From an uncultured Traorella sp. (GTDB taxonomy: Bacteria > Bacillota_I > Bacilli_A > Erysipelotrichales > Erysipelotrichaceae), in contig CAMEUL010000099.1 in assembly GCA_945938205.1 (NCBI GenBank), forward strand, positions 1 through 5,914: DNA of 5,914 nucleotides, read 5' to 3'. Under the pieces are notes generated by a model. The model ran no database searches and was not told the DNA's origin. It saw only the letters and a program-made list of their open reading frames with translations. Every line of letters begins with the position of its first letter. Positions within the stretch are counted from its first letter, which is position 1. Shown here piece by piece: positions 5,645 through 5,914 of the stretch. The translations under genes were made by a program, and so were the position numbers.

Positions 5645-5914
5645 TTAATCCTCCAAGGCTTTTTGAACATCTTCCCAGACCTGATCGATACCCTGATTTG
5701 CATTGACCGTTCTTACTAAACCTTTTTTCTGATAATAATCAAGAACAGGTTCTGTAAGCTTGTGATATTCACCTACACGAACTTTCAAGCTTTCTTCAGT
5801 ATCATCTTTTCTCTGATATAATGTTCCTCCACATACATCACAAATTCCTTCCGTTTTACTTGGTGAATTTGTCGTGTGGTAAATAGCACCGCATTCTTCG
5901 CAGATGCGGGGACC
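5645..5914 (-). CDS. adk: Adenylate kinase, C-terminal part (5' end outside window)
   Basis: The enzyme converts ATP and AMP to two ADP. Only the last 89 residues are here, from the LID domain to the C-terminus. The LID has two CxxC pairs, CEECGAIYH and CDVCGG, the zinc-binding four-cysteine form usual in Gram-positives. QRKDD and VRVGEYH supply the arginines matching E. coli R156 and R167. The ending, DQVWEDVQKALED, is a typical C-terminal helix. One oddity: the motif normally written GRR-I-C reads GPR-I-C, with Pro at codon 5909-5911 in place of the first Arg (E. coli R123, a phosphate-binding catalytic residue). This lies three bases from the window edge and a single base (C to G at 5910 on the plus strand) would explain it. 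It is probably transcribed with map. Confidence 0.96.
   Translation of the reverse strand, partial: GPRICEECGAIYHTTNSPSKTEGICDVCGGTLYQRKDDTEESLKVRVGEYHKLTEPVLDYYQKKGLVRTVNANQGIDQVWEDVQKALED
5650..5654 (-). promoter_or_regulatory. map ribosome binding site inside adk
   Basis: GGAGG on the minus strand lies in the last codons of adk, with a 5-nt spacer that consists of the end of the Asp codon and the TAA stop. Its position means that map translation starts where adk translation ends, and it fixes the map start codon. Confidence 0.85.

Overview
The window looks like chromosomal DNA of a low-GC Gram-positive bacterium (Bacillota). The evidence is an AT-rich composition (roughly 40% GC by eye), strong AGGAGG-type ribosome binding sites before nearly every gene, an adenylate kinase with a four-cysteine LID domain, and Gram-positive-like ribosomal proteins. 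The block map-infA-rpmJ-rpsM-rpsK-rpoA-rplQ has no rpsD between rpsK and rpoA, which fits Bacilli or Erysipelotrichia better than Clostridia. Erysipelotrichia is my tentative guess and the sequence does not prove it.

Right part (2350-5914, all minus strand): the distal end of the large ribosomal-protein (S10-spc-alpha) operon. Read in the direction of transcription it is adk (3' part only), map, infA, rpmJ, rpsM (S13), rpsK (S11), rpoA and rplQ (L17). The genes are packed tightly: adk stops immediately before the map start, map overlaps infA by 19 bp, and the remaining gaps are 18-30 bp that mostly hold Shine-Dalgarno sites. The products are translation and transcription core machinery, plus N-terminal methionine removal and adenylate balance. 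rpmJ (37 codons) is easily missed because of its size.

Middle (2285-2351): a convergent intergenic gap with two back-to-back hairpins. One sits behind the rhodanese gene and the other begins at the rplQ stop codon. On the plus strand the two can also pair with each other into one long alternative hairpin.

Left part: a plus-strand gene for a small rhodanese-like lipoprotein (1937-2284), and, divergent from it, the N-terminal 604 codons of a P-type cation-transporting ATPase (minus strand, running off the left edge). The 124-bp divergent gap holds two face-to-face extended -10 promoters that form a 12-of-13 inverted repeat.

I see no mobile element, CRISPR array, tRNA, rRNA or obvious new defence or metabolic system. 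The window is mostly conserved housekeeping sequence. The points worth checking are the shared promoter region, the nested terminators, and an Arg-to-Pro change at the catalytic GRR motif of Adk at the extreme right edge.
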